Below are positions 1-8,539 of a stretch of DNA of 64,000 bases, piece after piece. The position numbers and the translations under genes were made by a program. How positions within the stretch are numbered: the stretch's first letter is position 1; the number at the start of each line of letters is the position of its first letter. This DNA comes from Neorhizobium petrolearium. GTDB taxonomy: Bacteria > Pseudomonadota > Alphaproteobacteria > Rhizobiales > Rhizobiaceae. The notes beneath the pieces were generated by a model. It did not search any database and had not been told where the DNA came from. It saw only the letters and a program-made list of their open reading frames with translations. The stretch covers positions 124,001 through 188,000 of the forward strand of contig NZ_JAGGJW010000010.1 of NCBI RefSeq assembly GCF_017873175.1. The letters run 5' to 3'.

Positions 1-575
1 GGCAGAAGATCGGTATCACCTCTGCTGGAAGTCTCACCGATACGACGATGCGCTATGCCATCCATAAGCTCGGTCTTGATCCGGACAAGGATTTCCAGCT
101 CATCGCCGTCGGTCGCGCCGGCGCGCAGCAGGCTGCCATCAAGGCGGGCGTCGTTGCTGCCGGCATGTTCACTACCCCGGATATCCAGATCACTCTTGGA
201 GAAAGCAAGGACTTCAAGATCGTCGAGGATTTCCGTACCCTTGCCTACCCGACAAACGGGTTGATCGTCACCGACGGTTGGCTCAAGGAGAATCCGGAAA
301 CCGCCGCCAAGGTCGTGCACGCAGTCAAGACCGCACTGGCGGATATCCAGAAGGACCCGACCATTCTCACCGGTGCCCTCAAGGAGCTTTACCCGGCGGT
401 CAGGGACGAAGCGATCATCAAGCAGATAGTCAACGACGTAGCGACGGGTGCCGTTTCCAAGGACGGAGTTTTGTCGCAGGAGAGCTACACTGTTCTTGAC
501 GGTATGTTGCGGGCCGCGAACGCTGATGCGAAAGTGACTGCGTACGACGACCTTGTTGTGAAGAATCTCCAGTAA
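1..575 (+). CDS. ABC transporter substrate-binding protein, NMT1/SsuA-like (5' end outside window)
   Basis: The reading frame is open from base 3 through the TAA at 573-575, so the gene begins before the window and only its C-terminal ~190 codons are seen. The visible part resembles the second half of periplasmic binding proteins for nitrate, sulfonate, taurine or thiamine-pyrimidine ligands: it opens with KIGITSAGSLTD, then has a lobe with FTTPDIQITLGE and a segment NGLIVTDGWLKENPE that is typical of the family. It lies 11 bases before a matching permease and a TauB/SsuB-type ATPase, so it is the ligand receptor of a three-gene importer. The ligand cannot be told from sequence. Confidence 0.85.
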   Translation, partial: QKIGITSAGSLTDTTMRYAIHKLGLDPDKDFQLIAVGRAGAQQAAIKAGVVAAGMFTTPDIQITLGESKDFKIVEDFRTLAYPTNGLIVTDGWLKENPETAAKVVHAVKTALADIQKDPTILTGALKELYPAVRDEAIIKQIVNDVATGAVSKDGVLSQESYTVLDGMLRAANADAKVTAYDDLVVKNLQ

Positions 576-586
576 GGCGAATTGCC

Positions 587-1387
587 ATGGTTTTCACCAG
601 GACAAACGACGCATCCGAGCCGACGAAGGCCGGTCGGGGCAGCCGGATTTCGTCGCCCCTTCCCGGACAGGTTGCTCTAATCCTTTTCCTTCTCGTTCTT
701 TGGGAGCTTGCATCCTATTATTTGTACAATCCATTCTGGGGCAGCCGCCCCAGTCTGATCGCCCAGCGGCTTTGGCAGCTCGCGATTAGCGGAGACCTCT
801 GGATGCACACGTCCACGACGCTTCAGGAGGCCGGGGCTGGCCTTCTGTTCGCAGCGGTCGTGGGGGTTCCTATCGGCATCGGTCTTGCGCGTGCACCGCG
901 CTTGGCGCGTTTGCTCGATCCCGTCATCATGGGCCTTTATGGCCTGCCGCGGGTGGCGCTGGCGCCGCTCTTCATCCTGTGGTTCGGCATCGGGCTTTTC
1001 TCGAAGATCATGATGTCCTTCACCATGGTTCTGTTCATCTTCATCCTCAACGTGATGGAGGGAATCAGGACGATCGACAAGGACCAACTCGACCTCATGA
1101 CATCCATGCGTGCCGGCCGGTTTTACGTGGTCTGGACGGTCCTGTTGCCTGCCATCGTGCCTTGGATCCTTGCGTCGTTCCGTATCGGCGTCGGTCTTGC
1201 GCTGATCGGCGCTGTAGTCGGTGAATTGATCGGCTCCAACCGCGGACTTGGCTGGTATGTCGAAAGCTCCGGCGGTCAGCTCGATACGACAGGTGTATTC
1301 AGCGGCCTTATCGTGCTCATGGTTCTGGCGATGCTCGCCAACTACCTGATTGGTTTCATGGAAAGGAAGATCGTCAGATGGCGGTGA
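587..1387 (+). CDS. ABC transporter permease, SsuC/TauC-type
   Basis: A 266-residue inner-membrane permease of the BPD_transp_1 family. A hydrophobic first segment (about residues 29-45) is followed by further membrane spans and the cytoplasmic coupling region near residues 155-185 (IRTIDKDQLDLMTSMRAG). The ATG at 587 is the first start after the receptor's stop. The 3' end overlaps the ATPase start by 10 bases, which suggests translational coupling. With its neighbours it forms an importer of the nitrate/sulfonate/pyrimidine class; specificity is unknown. Confidence 0.9.
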   Translation: MVFTRTNDASEPTKAGRGSRISSPLPGQVALILFLLVLWELASYYLYNPFWGSRPSLIAQRLWQLAISGDLWMHTSTTLQEAGAGLLFAAVVGVPIGIGLARAPRLARLLDPVIMGLYGLPRVALAPLFILWFGIGLFSKIMMSFTMVLFIFILNVMEGIRTIDKDQLDLMTSMRAGRFYVVWTVLLPAIVPWILASFRIGVGLALIGAVVGELIGSNRGLGWYVESSGGQLDTTGVFSGLIVLMVLAMLANYLIGFMERKIVRWR

Positions 1388-2211
1388 TGACAACGGAAAA
1401 AAGAGCCGTTTCGGCACCTGCAAAGGCCGGCTCTGAGCCTGCCGGACGTGTGAGGGCCGAGCTGCGAGATTTGCAGATTTCGTTTCGTCTACCCGACATG
1501 TCCACCCTGGATGTGATCTCCGGCATTTCAATGACTGTTTCCGAAGGCGAGTTTGTGGCCGTCGTCGGCCCCAGCGGCTCGGGGAAGTCGACGATCCTGC
1601 GCGCGCTTTGCGGTCTGCTGAAACCGTCCGGCGGCCACGTGGCTGTGGATGGTGTTCCGGTGTCGTCGCCGCCGCCCGGTGTGGGCTTCATGTTTCAGAA
1701 GGATGCACTGCTTCCCTGGCGCACGGTTGCCGGCAACATACGCGTCGGTGCGGAGCTTGGAGGCATGCCGGCGGAAGAACACGAGGAACGGATCGGCAGG
1801 CTGGTCAAATTGCTGCGGCTCGACGGTTTCGAAAACGCTTGGCCGAACCAGCTTTCCGGCGGCATGCGGCAGCGTGTCTCGCTGGGCAGGCTGCTGGCTT
1901 ATCAGCCTTCTCTGATGCTGATGGACGAGCCCTTCGGCGCGCTCGACTACCAGACCAAGATTGCCATGGGCAAGGAGCTGCTTAGTGTTTGGGAAGCGGA
2001 AAGGCGGGCGATTATTTTCGTTACCCACGACATTGAGGAAGCGGTGGCGCTTGCGGACAGGGTCGTCGTCTTCAGCGCACGTCCGGCTCGAATCGTCGCT
2101 GACTATAAGGTCGATCTGCCACGACCTCGCCATATGCGGGCTATGCGCAGCGATCCGGCTTTCACGATGCTGACTGAAGCCATCTGGGCTGACTTGGCCC
2201 TGCCGTCGTGA
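1378..2211 (+). CDS. ABC transporter ATP-binding protein, SsuB/TauB-type
   Basis: A 277-residue ATPase with Walker A GPSGSGKST at about residues 64-72, Q-loop MFQKDALLPWRT near 105, signature LSGGMRQR near 160, Walker B LMLMDEPFGALD near 180 and switch His in FVTHDIEEA near 218. It powers the importer encoded just upstream and overlaps the permease by 10 bases. About 30 residues precede the conserved domain; a start a few codons later is possible. Its TGA overlaps a GTG start at 2208 that opens a truncated gene, so the operon once continued. Confidence 0.92.
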   Translation: MAVMTTEKRAVSAPAKAGSEPAGRVRAELRDLQISFRLPDMSTLDVISGISMTVSEGEFVAVVGPSGSGKSTILRALCGLLKPSGGHVAVDGVPVSSPPPGVGFMFQKDALLPWRTVAGNIRVGAELGGMPAEEHEERIGRLVKLLRLDGFENAWPNQLSGGMRQRVSLGRLLAYQPSLMLMDEPFGALDYQTKIAMGKELLSVWEAERRAIIFVTHDIEEAVALADRVVVFSARPARIVADYKVDLPRPRHMRAMRSDPAFTMLTEAIWADLALPS

Positions 2212-2320
2212 AGCGCGAAATGACATCAATCGGCACCGGCGAAGCGGCGGAGAAGGAAAACGGCCTCGTTGCCTTCGCACTCGACACCTACCGTGAGGAG
2301 GTGGTGCAGCGCTCCCGTCC
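2208..2320 (+). pseudogene. Truncated 5' end of a further operon gene (possibly a second ABC permease)
   Basis: A GTG at 2208 overlaps the ATPase stop (GTGA), the usual layout of a coupled next gene. About 37-40 codons follow with a charged N-terminus (ENGLVAFALDTYREEVVQ) and a short PLL run, reminiscent of the cytoplasmic N-terminus of an ABC permease. Then the sequence passes, out of frame, into a UbiX-like 3' end. The open frame continues to 2588 but there it reads the wrong frame of the UbiX fragment. The permease identity is a guess from context; the truncation itself is clear. Confidence 0.45.
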
Positions 2321-2608
2321 TCTGCTGATATCTGGTTTAAAGCGCGCGGCAGGCTCGTGTTGCTCCTGCGCGAGACTCCTCTGCACGCAGGATACATCGA
2401 TCTTGTGGCCAGGGCGACGGCGAGCGCCGCGACTATCATGTCGCCGTTGCCGGCTTTCTATCATAACCCATCGTCCATCCTCGACATTGTCGACCAGACG
2501 ATTGGCCGTGCTCTCGATCTGTTCGATGTCGGTTTTGCCGGCACTAAACGCTGGAAGGGCGAAGATGCGTCGCCGGCCTGGAGAATAGATAAAAATACCG
2601 ATGGATGA
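2321..2608 (+). pseudogene. UbiX/Pad1-type flavin prenyltransferase, 3' fragment only
   Basis: In the frame of position 2357 the translation LLLRETPLHAGYIDL, then PLPAFYHNPSSILDIVDQT, then IGRALDLF is the conserved C-terminal half of UbiX/Pad1 flavin prenyltransferases, which make prenyl-FMN for UbiD-type decarboxylases. The same frame has a TGA at 2294-2296, and the N-terminal Rossmann part with the FMN-binding GASG region is absent. About 95 codons of a normally ~200-residue protein remain, so this is a non-functional remnant joined to the preceding operon by a deletion. Confidence 0.75.
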
Positions 2609-2617
2609 CGTTGAACT

Positions 2618-2649
2618 GCTCATAAAACTATTGTAGGATGCTCACAAAA
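2618..2649 (+). promoter_or_regulatory. Direct repeat upstream of GntR gene (candidate operator)
   Basis: GCTCATAAAA (2618-2627) and GCTCACAAAA (2640-2649) are near-identical and start 22 bases apart, about two helical turns, immediately before the GGAGG ribosome site (2651-2655) of the GntR gene. Placement suggests autoregulation by that protein; this is inference. Confidence 0.35.
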
Positions 2650-2662
2650 TGGAGGCTGGGAC

Positions 2663-3406
2663 GTGACGAAGAAGATCGACGAGGGTAATGTGTCAATCAT
2701 GGAAGGAACGAAGAAGGCCGATAGCGCCTATGAGGTCCTTCGCAAGGAAATCGTTTCGTGTCGTATGATGCCGGGATCGCTTTTGAGTGAGCCCGAGGTG
2801 ATGCAGCGGTTTGACATCGGTAAGGCGAGCTGCCGCGTAGCGCTGCAGCGTTTGACGCATGAGGGGCTGGTGTCGTCGATCCCGCGCCAGGGCTACCGCA
2901 TCTCGCCGATCACGCTGAAGGACGTGGACGACGTATTTTCACTTCGTCTGCAATTGGAGCCTTTTGCGGCGCGCTGCGCCACGGGCAAGGTCAACAGGGC
3001 GAGGCTGGAGCGGCTGGAGGCGGCGTGCCGCGTTCGCAGTTCAGCGGATATCGGAAACCAGATCGATTTCTTCCTTGAGGCCAATCGCAGCTTTCACATG
3101 GCCATCGTCCAGGCCGCCGGTAACGACCGGCTTTACCGCATTCTCGGCAACCTCCATGACGAGATGTCGCGGCTGGTTGCGCTCGGTTTCGGCATTCAGG
3201 GCGTGCGTCCGAATATCGAAGACGACCATCAGCAGATTATCGAGTCGCTTGCCGCCGGTGATGCGGACACCGCTGAGCGGATTTCGCGTCAGCATGTCGA
3301 GGTGTTCCGTGACATGACGATTCAAAAGGTCATCAGCACGTTAAGGGATGCGCCAAATTTCGCACTGCAGAATCTCGCGCCTTTCGTTTCAGAGGGGCCG
3401 CGATGA
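2663..3406 (+). CDS. GntR-family transcriptional regulator (FadR/FCD subfamily)
   Basis: A 247-residue regulator with an N-terminal winged helix (about residues 20-80; LSEPEVMQRFDIGK, then HEGLVSSIPRQGYRI) and a C-terminal all-helical FCD ligand-binding domain (FFLEANRSFHMAIVQAAGN; HQQIIESLAAGD). The GTG start at 2663 is supported by GGAGG at 2651-2655; an ATG at 2699 is the alternative. The usual SRTPVREAL recognition stretch reads KASCRVAL here. It probably controls the enzyme cluster 3590-8539 downstream; the effector is unknown. Confidence 0.9.
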   Translation: MTKKIDEGNVSIMEGTKKADSAYEVLRKEIVSCRMMPGSLLSEPEVMQRFDIGKASCRVALQRLTHEGLVSSIPRQGYRISPITLKDVDDVFSLRLQLEPFAARCATGKVNRARLERLEAACRVRSSADIGNQIDFFLEANRSFHMAIVQAAGNDRLYRILGNLHDEMSRLVALGFGIQGVRPNIEDDHQQIIESLAAGDADTAERISRQHVEVFRDMTIQKVISTLRDAPNFALQNLAPFVSEGPR

Positions 3407-3589
3407 TACCAGAATGATGGCATTTCTCTGATCCATATCGGACAAGTCTGTCTCAGACTGCGCTGATCGCCTCCTTCCGGCGGCGACGTAGCTGTCTGCG
3501 GCTCGATCAATCGACAAGGCTCTGCGCACGCATGGCGCGGACAGGCGGAGCTTTATCCCGACAATTGACGCTTCTCAGAAAGGACGAAT

Positions 3590-4606
3590 ATGACGAGGAC
3601 CATGAAGGCGCTGGTACTGAACCAGCATGGCGGCATCGAGAATTTGGAGGTGGTCGAGGACAAGCCGATCCCCGCGGTGGTGGAGGGGCATGTCGTTATC
3701 CGCGTGCGCGCCTCGTCGTTCAATTACCATGACGTCTTTACGGTTCAGGGAATGCCTGGGATCAAGGTTCCGTTGCCCGTCGTCATCGGGCTCGATATGG
3801 CCGGTGAGATCACCGAGGTGGGAGTAGGCGTGGCCGACTGGAAGGTCGGCGATCGTGTGCTTGTCAATCCGCTCAACAAGAAAAAGGGATTGATGGGAGA
3901 AATGCTCGACGGTGGCATGGCCGAATATTGCCTGGTCTCTGCCGAGCAGCTGATCGCGATGCCTTTGGGTGTTAGCTTCGAAGACGCGGCCTCGCTGCCG
4001 GTCGCGTACGGCACGGCACATCGCATGTTGGTCACGCACAACACCGTCAAGGCGGGTGATCGGGTCCTCATTCTCGGTGCCAGCGGCGGTGTCGGCACCG
4101 GCTGCGTCATGCTCGCCAAGCATCTTGGCGCGGAAGTCATTGCCTGCGCCGGCAGCGCCGACAAGATGGAGCGCCTCAGGGAGATGGGCGCTGATCACGT
4201 GGTGAATTACCGCGAAACGGATTTCTCGAAGTGGGCCATCGAAAAATTCGGCAAACCGCAGCGCAGGACCTATGAAGGCGGTGTCGATGTCGTGATCAAC
4301 TTCACCGGCGGCGACACCTGGGTACCCTCTCTAAAATGCCTGAAGCGCGGCGGCCGGCTGCTTGTCTGCGGTGCAACGGCCGGTTTCGATCCGAAGGAAG
4401 ATCTGCGCTACATCTGGAGCTTCGAGCTGAACATCACCGGCTCCAACAGCTTCTACGACGACAATCTTTCGGCTCTCATGGATCTCATCCAGTCGGGGCA
4501 TCTGAAACCCGCCATCGACAAGGTACTGCCCCTCAGCGAGGCGGCGACAGGTCTCAAGATGATCCAGGACCGCTCGGTCATGGGCAAGATTATCGTAACC
4601 CCCTAA
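3590..4606 (+). CDS. Zinc-independent MDR oxidoreductase (quinone/enoyl reductase-like)
   Basis: A 338-residue medium-chain dehydrogenase/reductase. It has the N-terminal GroES-like fold (FNYHDVFTVQGMPG near residue 45; GLDMAGEI near 66) and a Rossmann domain with GASGGVGTG near residue 163. The catalytic zinc ligands of alcohol dehydrogenases are absent (the usual GHE reads GLD), so a quinone oxidoreductase or enoyl/acryloyl-CoA reductase role is more likely than alcohol oxidation. A good AGAAAGGA ribosome site precedes the ATG. It starts a co-directional run with thioesterase, VOC and acyl-CoA synthetase genes. Confidence 0.88.
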   Translation: MTRTMKALVLNQHGGIENLEVVEDKPIPAVVEGHVVIRVRASSFNYHDVFTVQGMPGIKVPLPVVIGLDMAGEITEVGVGVADWKVGDRVLVNPLNKKKGLMGEMLDGGMAEYCLVSAEQLIAMPLGVSFEDAASLPVAYGTAHRMLVTHNTVKAGDRVLILGASGGVGTGCVMLAKHLGAEVIACAGSADKMERLREMGADHVVNYRETDFSKWAIEKFGKPQRRTYEGGVDVVINFTGGDTWVPSLKCLKRGGRLLVCGATAGFDPKEDLRYIWSFELNITGSNSFYDDNLSALMDLIQSGHLKPAIDKVLPLSEAATGLKMIQDRSVMGKIIVTP

Positions 4607-4619
4607 TTGAGGAACCGGG

Positions 4620-5027
4620 ATGTTGAACAAGGAAGACGTCGAAACCCTTCTGCTGAAGGGACCATTTCACCAATGGCTCGGCCTCAAGGTCCTGTCCGTG
4701 ACCGAAGGCGGGATCGAACTGCAGGCGACGTGGCGGCCGGAATGGGTCGTGAATGCGGCCGTCGGCTATACGCACGGCGGAATACTTGCCACGCTGATCG
4801 ATTTGACTGCCGACTGGGCGCTGGTATCCGAGACCGGCAAGGGCGTGCCGACGGTCGATCTGCGCGTCGATTATCACAGAGCCGCAATGCAGGGAGATCT
4901 GCGCTGCGTCGGCAAGGTGATCAAGACGGGCAAGACCGTTTCGGTCTCGGAAGCACAGATCTTAGACAGCGAGGGCCGCTTACTGGCCAGCGGCCGCGGC
5001 GTCTACATGATGCCCGCAGCAAAGTGA
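4620..5027 (+). CDS. PaaI-family hotdog thioesterase
   Basis: A 135-residue protein of the PaaI/4-hydroxybenzoyl-CoA-thioesterase hotdog fold. The family motif is seen as THGGILATLIDLTADWA near residues 57-73, with the likely catalytic Asp in LIDLT. These enzymes release CoA from aromatic or medium-chain acyl-CoAs. It sits 13 bases after the MDR gene and 10 bases before the VOC gene, in a tight operon with an acyl-CoA synthetase, and may recycle dead-end CoA esters of the pathway. Confidence 0.88.
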   Translation: MLNKEDVETLLLKGPFHQWLGLKVLSVTEGGIELQATWRPEWVVNAAVGYTHGGILATLIDLTADWALVSETGKGVPTVDLRVDYHRAAMQGDLRCVGKVIKTGKTVSVSEAQILDSEGRLLASGRGVYMMPAAK

Positions 5028-5037
5028 GCCGTCGGCC

Positions 5038-5820
5038 ATGACTGCGGCGCTCGACCATATCGTCGTCAATACGCTGACGGGCATGGATGCCGCCGCCGCT
5101 CTCTTCGAAGCACTGGGCTTCAGCCTGACACCGCGCGGCTATCACACGCTCGGTTCCATCAATCACCTGATGATGACACGGGGTCCCTATCTCGAGCTTG
5201 TGGGCGTTCCGCCCACAGGTCTCCAGAGAGCGGATGTGCTTGAGAGCCCGCTCGGACTGAACGGCCTCGTCTTCAACAGCGGCGACGCCGAAACGACCTT
5301 TCGGGATTTGCGTGCCAAGGGCCTCGATCCGTCGAAGCCGGTTGCTTTTTCGCGGCCGGTCAGGATCGGAGCGAACAGCGTGGAAGCGCGGTTTCGAACC
5401 GTCCGGCTTCCCGCTGCAGCGTTTCCGGCTGGCCGGGTTTATTTCTGCGAGCATCTCACGCCGGACTATGTCTGGCGTCAGGAATGGTTCGGCCATCCCA
5501 ATGGTTTCCAGGGGTTCACCACGCTGACGGTCGAGAGCCCGGATCCCGAGGCGGAAGCGATAAGGTATGAGGTCGTATGCGATACGTCGGCAGCCCGCAT
5601 CGACAACGGTTACCGCTTCGTTGCCGATGGTTGCGCAATCGATCTCGTCGCCGGTCCTGCGTCACGGTTCGCATCGGTGGGCCTGCTTTTCGGCGAGCTC
5701 GACGACATTCGCAACCGCGCATCAGGATTGCCCGAAATCACATGGCGGGAAGAGGGTGGCCTGGCCGTGCTCGGAATCCCCTCGTTGCAGCTAACATTCG
5801 AATGCAGGAGCGTCGCATGA
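5038..5820 (+). CDS. VOC-superfamily (glyoxalase-like) protein
   Basis: A 260-residue protein with the N-terminal signature of large glyoxalase-like proteins (ALDHIVVNTLTGMDAAAALF; LGFSLTPRGYHTLGSINHLM), matching two-domain VOC proteins annotated as Glyoxalase_3-type. The fold supports metal-dependent isomerase, lyase or extradiol dioxygenase chemistry; the exact reaction is not clear. Its stop overlaps the next gene's ATG (ATGA at 5817-5820), so it is coupled to the acyl-CoA synthetase. Confidence 0.8.
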   Translation: MTAALDHIVVNTLTGMDAAAALFEALGFSLTPRGYHTLGSINHLMMTRGPYLELVGVPPTGLQRADVLESPLGLNGLVFNSGDAETTFRDLRAKGLDPSKPVAFSRPVRIGANSVEARFRTVRLPAAAFPAGRVYFCEHLTPDYVWRQEWFGHPNGFQGFTTLTVESPDPEAEAIRYEVVCDTSAARIDNGYRFVADGCAIDLVAGPASRFASVGLLFGELDDIRNRASGLPEITWREEGGLAVLGIPSLQLTFECRSVA

Positions 5821-7334
5821 TACCGGTTGAAAATCTGGGATTGATTATCGACCCCACGATGGATCGCGAAAAGCCGCTGATCATCGGCCATGATTTCTCC
5901 GGTACCGAAATCATCTTCACCGCCGGCAGGATGGATGCGGTGGCTTCGGCCTTTGCACGAGGATTGCAGGCGGCGGAAATCAACCGCGGCGAAAGAATCG
6001 GCATTCTTGCCGCCAACAGCCCGCGCTATATCGCCCTCGTTCTTGGGGCGATGCGAGCCGGCGTCATTCCGGTTCCGATTAACTACAAGTTCCCTCCGGC
6101 GACGATCAGCTATATTCTGGCCGACAGCGCCATAAAGCTTTTGGTATGCGACCGGCCGTGCCTGGCAAAGCTCTCCGCCGAACAAGACGAGTTGCGTGTC
6201 GTATTGCTGGAAGAGGACGAGCTTCTGGACGAGGGACCGTTCCAGGTAATCAGTCCGGATGCCGACGAAGTTGCTATGATCCTCTACACATCGGGTTCGA
6301 CGGGCCGGCCGAAAGGCGTGCTCCTGTCACATGCCGCGCATCGCTGGGTGGTCGAGACCCGCATCGAGGAATACGGACTGCGCGATGAACGCGTCCTGAT
6401 TGCCGCGCCTATCTATCATATGAATGCTCTCGCGCTATCGCTGCTGGTGTGTGCCAGCGGATCGACGGCGATCCTTCTGCCGTCTTTCCAGGCCGCTGCG
6501 TACATCGAAGCCCTGGACCGCCACCGCTGCACATGGCTTACGGCCGTTCCGCCAATGATTGCCATGATGCTACGGGAAGCCGCCATGCTGGAACGTGTCG
6601 ATCTCTCCTGTGTAAAGACCATTCGCATGGGCTCCGCGCCTCTCAACGAAAAGCTCGTCAGCCGGACCCGTCGTGTGTTGCCGAACGCCCGTATCATAAA
6701 CGCCTATGGCACGACCGAAGGCGGGCCGGTCGTCTTCATTGCCCATCCGGAAGGCCTCGAGACGCCCGTCGGCTCAGTGGGCTATCCCCATCCGCAGGTA
6801 CAGGTCCGCCTCGTCGGAGAGGGTGCACCGCGGCGGGGCACCCTCCAGATACGCAGCCCGGGAATGATGCTGGGTTATCTCAATCGTCCGGCGACGGCGA
6901 TCACCGAAGACGGCTTCTACGACACGGGTGACGTCTTCCAGGCGGACGACGACGGATTCTTCTATTTCATCGGGCGGGTCGACGACATGTTCGTCTCTGG
7001 TGGGGAGAACATTTTTCCGAGCGAGGTGGAAGGGGTTCTGGAAGCGCATCCCGACATAATCCAGGCGTGCGTTGTTCCCATCGACGACGATATCAAGGGT
7101 ACGAAGCCGGTGGCGCTGGTGGTGGCGCGGGAACCGTCCCGCGAGTTGGAGCTACTATTGAAACAATATGTGCTTGCCAATGCACCGGCTTACCAGCATC
7201 CGCGTCGCATTTGGTTCGTCGACCGGTTGCCACTGGCCGCAACGAATAAGATCGATCGCAAGGCCGTCGCCCAGATCGTTCAGGACAGAATGGCCGCCGA
7301 CGAAGCCTCCGGCATTTCCTCGGCAGCCAGCTAA
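5817..7334 (+). CDS. Class I adenylate-forming acyl-CoA synthetase
   Basis: A 505-residue AMP-dependent ligase. The ATP loop YTSGSTGRPKGV lies near residue 157, the adenine-binding YGTTEGG near 296, the hinge-side DTGDVF near 368, and the catalytic A10 lysine in TNKIDRK near 477. It activates a carboxylic acid to acyl-AMP and then the CoA thioester. The ATG at 5817 is chosen because it overlaps the VOC stop; an upstream in-frame extension to 5577 would overlap the VOC gene almost fully and lacks family similarity. The substrate is probably the acid handled by this cluster. Confidence 0.92.
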   Translation: MIPVENLGLIIDPTMDREKPLIIGHDFSGTEIIFTAGRMDAVASAFARGLQAAEINRGERIGILAANSPRYIALVLGAMRAGVIPVPINYKFPPATISYILADSAIKLLVCDRPCLAKLSAEQDELRVVLLEEDELLDEGPFQVISPDADEVAMILYTSGSTGRPKGVLLSHAAHRWVVETRIEEYGLRDERVLIAAPIYHMNALALSLLVCASGSTAILLPSFQAAAYIEALDRHRCTWLTAVPPMIAMMLREAAMLERVDLSCVKTIRMGSAPLNEKLVSRTRRVLPNARIINAYGTTEGGPVVFIAHPEGLETPVGSVGYPHPQVQVRLVGEGAPRRGTLQIRSPGMMLGYLNRPATAITEDGFYDTGDVFQADDDGFFYFIGRVDDMFVSGGENIFPSEVEGVLEAHPDIIQACVVPIDDDIKGTKPVALVVAREPSRELELLLKQYVLANAPAYQHPRRIWFVDRLPLAATNKIDRKAVAQIVQDRMAADEASGISSAAS

Positions 7335-7396
7335 GCAGGCGCCTGACATCGAATGGCGAAGCAACTTTACAGCATAGGACAGGAGAACTCACGACG

Positions 7397-8539
7397 ATGA
7401 CGATTGCTTCTTGTCCTCTAACTGCGGGCTTGCTTGTCGACAGGGAGCGGGACTGGTGCCGGCAGGCGATCAGCATCCTGCAAGGAGATGGCCGCCGTTC
7501 ATCCGATACGCACCTCGTCAAACCGGTCGTCACCGGGTTCGCGGATATCGCGATCTACCTGAAAGACGAATCGACGCATCCCACGGGCAGCCTGAAGCAT
7601 CGTCTGGCGCGTTCGCTTTTTCTCTACGGCATATGTAACGGTAAGATTCGCCAGGGCACGACTCTGGTCGAGGCCTCATCCGGCTCGACGGCGGTCAGCG
7701 AAGCCTATTTCGCCAATCTTCTTCGCCTGCCGTTCATCGCCGTCATGCCGCATTCGACCAGCCGGCAGAAGATCGATGCAATCGAACGCATGGGCGGACG
7801 TTGCCATTTCGTGGAGGATGCAGGCGCGGTTTATGGCGCTGCGATGCAGATCGCCGGGGAAACGGGCGGTTATTATCTCGATCAATTCACTTATGCTGAA
7901 CGGGCGACGGACTGGCGCGGCAACAACAACATCGCCGAGTCGATCTTCGAGCAGATGAAGGAGGAAGCGTATCCGGAGCCAGAATGGGTGGTGATGAGCG
8001 CCGGCACCGGCGGCACCTCGGCGACGATCGGCAGATATTTGCGCTACCGGAATCTATCGACCCGACTCTGCGTGGTGGACGTGGAGAATTCCGCCTTTTA
8101 TGAAGCCTACAGCTGCGGCAATCCCGAAGCGACATGCAGTAAGCCATCGCGGATAGAAGGTATCGGGCGCCCGCGCGTGGAGCCATCCTTCATCCCGAGT
8201 GTCGTCGACCACATGATAAAGGTCGACGATGCCGCATCGATTGCCGCCATGTACGTCCTGTCTGAACGTCTGTTTCGCCGTGTCGGCGGGTCGACGGGAA
8301 CCAACTTCTTCGGCGTATGCTGGCTTGCAAACCGCATGATGAGGGAAGGGCGATCCGGCTCCATAGTGTCTTTGATCTGCGATAACGGCGATCGGTACAC
8401 ATCCACCTATTACGATCCGGAATGGCTGAAGCACAACGGCATTCGGATAGGGCCCTATCGCGACATGCTGGAGCACTTTCTCGATACGGGCGAATGGAAC
8501 GAGATATCCGACAAAGAACAGGATGGATATCCACAATGA
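7397..8539 (+). CDS. PLP-dependent cysteine-synthase-family protein
   Basis: A 380-residue fold-type II PLP enzyme. The Schiff-base lysine is in HPTGSLKHRLA near residue 66, the substrate-contacting loop ASSGSTAVS near 95, and the phosphate-binding GTGGTSATIGRY near 202. The family does beta-replacement or beta-elimination on O-acetylserine-type substrates. It has its own ribosome site (CAGGAGAA) 62 bases after the ligase gene. Its place in a cluster otherwise handling CoA esters is unusual; it may make or break a C-S or C-N bond in the catabolised compound. Confidence 0.85.
   Translation: MTIASCPLTAGLLVDRERDWCRQAISILQGDGRRSSDTHLVKPVVTGFADIAIYLKDESTHPTGSLKHRLARSLFLYGICNGKIRQGTTLVEASSGSTAVSEAYFANLLRLPFIAVMPHSTSRQKIDAIERMGGRCHFVEDAGAVYGAAMQIAGETGGYYLDQFTYAERATDWRGNNNIAESIFEQMKEEAYPEPEWVVMSAGTGGTSATIGRYLRYRNLSTRLCVVDVENSAFYEAYSCGNPEATCSKPSRIEGIGRPRVEPSFIPSVVDHMIKVDDAASIAAMYVLSERLFRRVGGSTGTNFFGVCWLANRMMREGRSGSIVSLICDNGDRYTSTYYDPEWLKHNGIRIGPYRDMLEHFLDTGEWNEISDKEQDGYPQ

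Noticed and set aside
677..1531. 284-codon open frame on the minus strand across the permease gene
   Set aside because: Antisense shadow of a high-G+C gene; rich in Arg, Asp and His with no family motif.
5577..5816. 80-codon N-terminal extension of the acyl-CoA synthetase
   Set aside because: Overlaps the VOC gene almost fully and has no ligase similarity; the ATG at 5817 overlaps the VOC stop.
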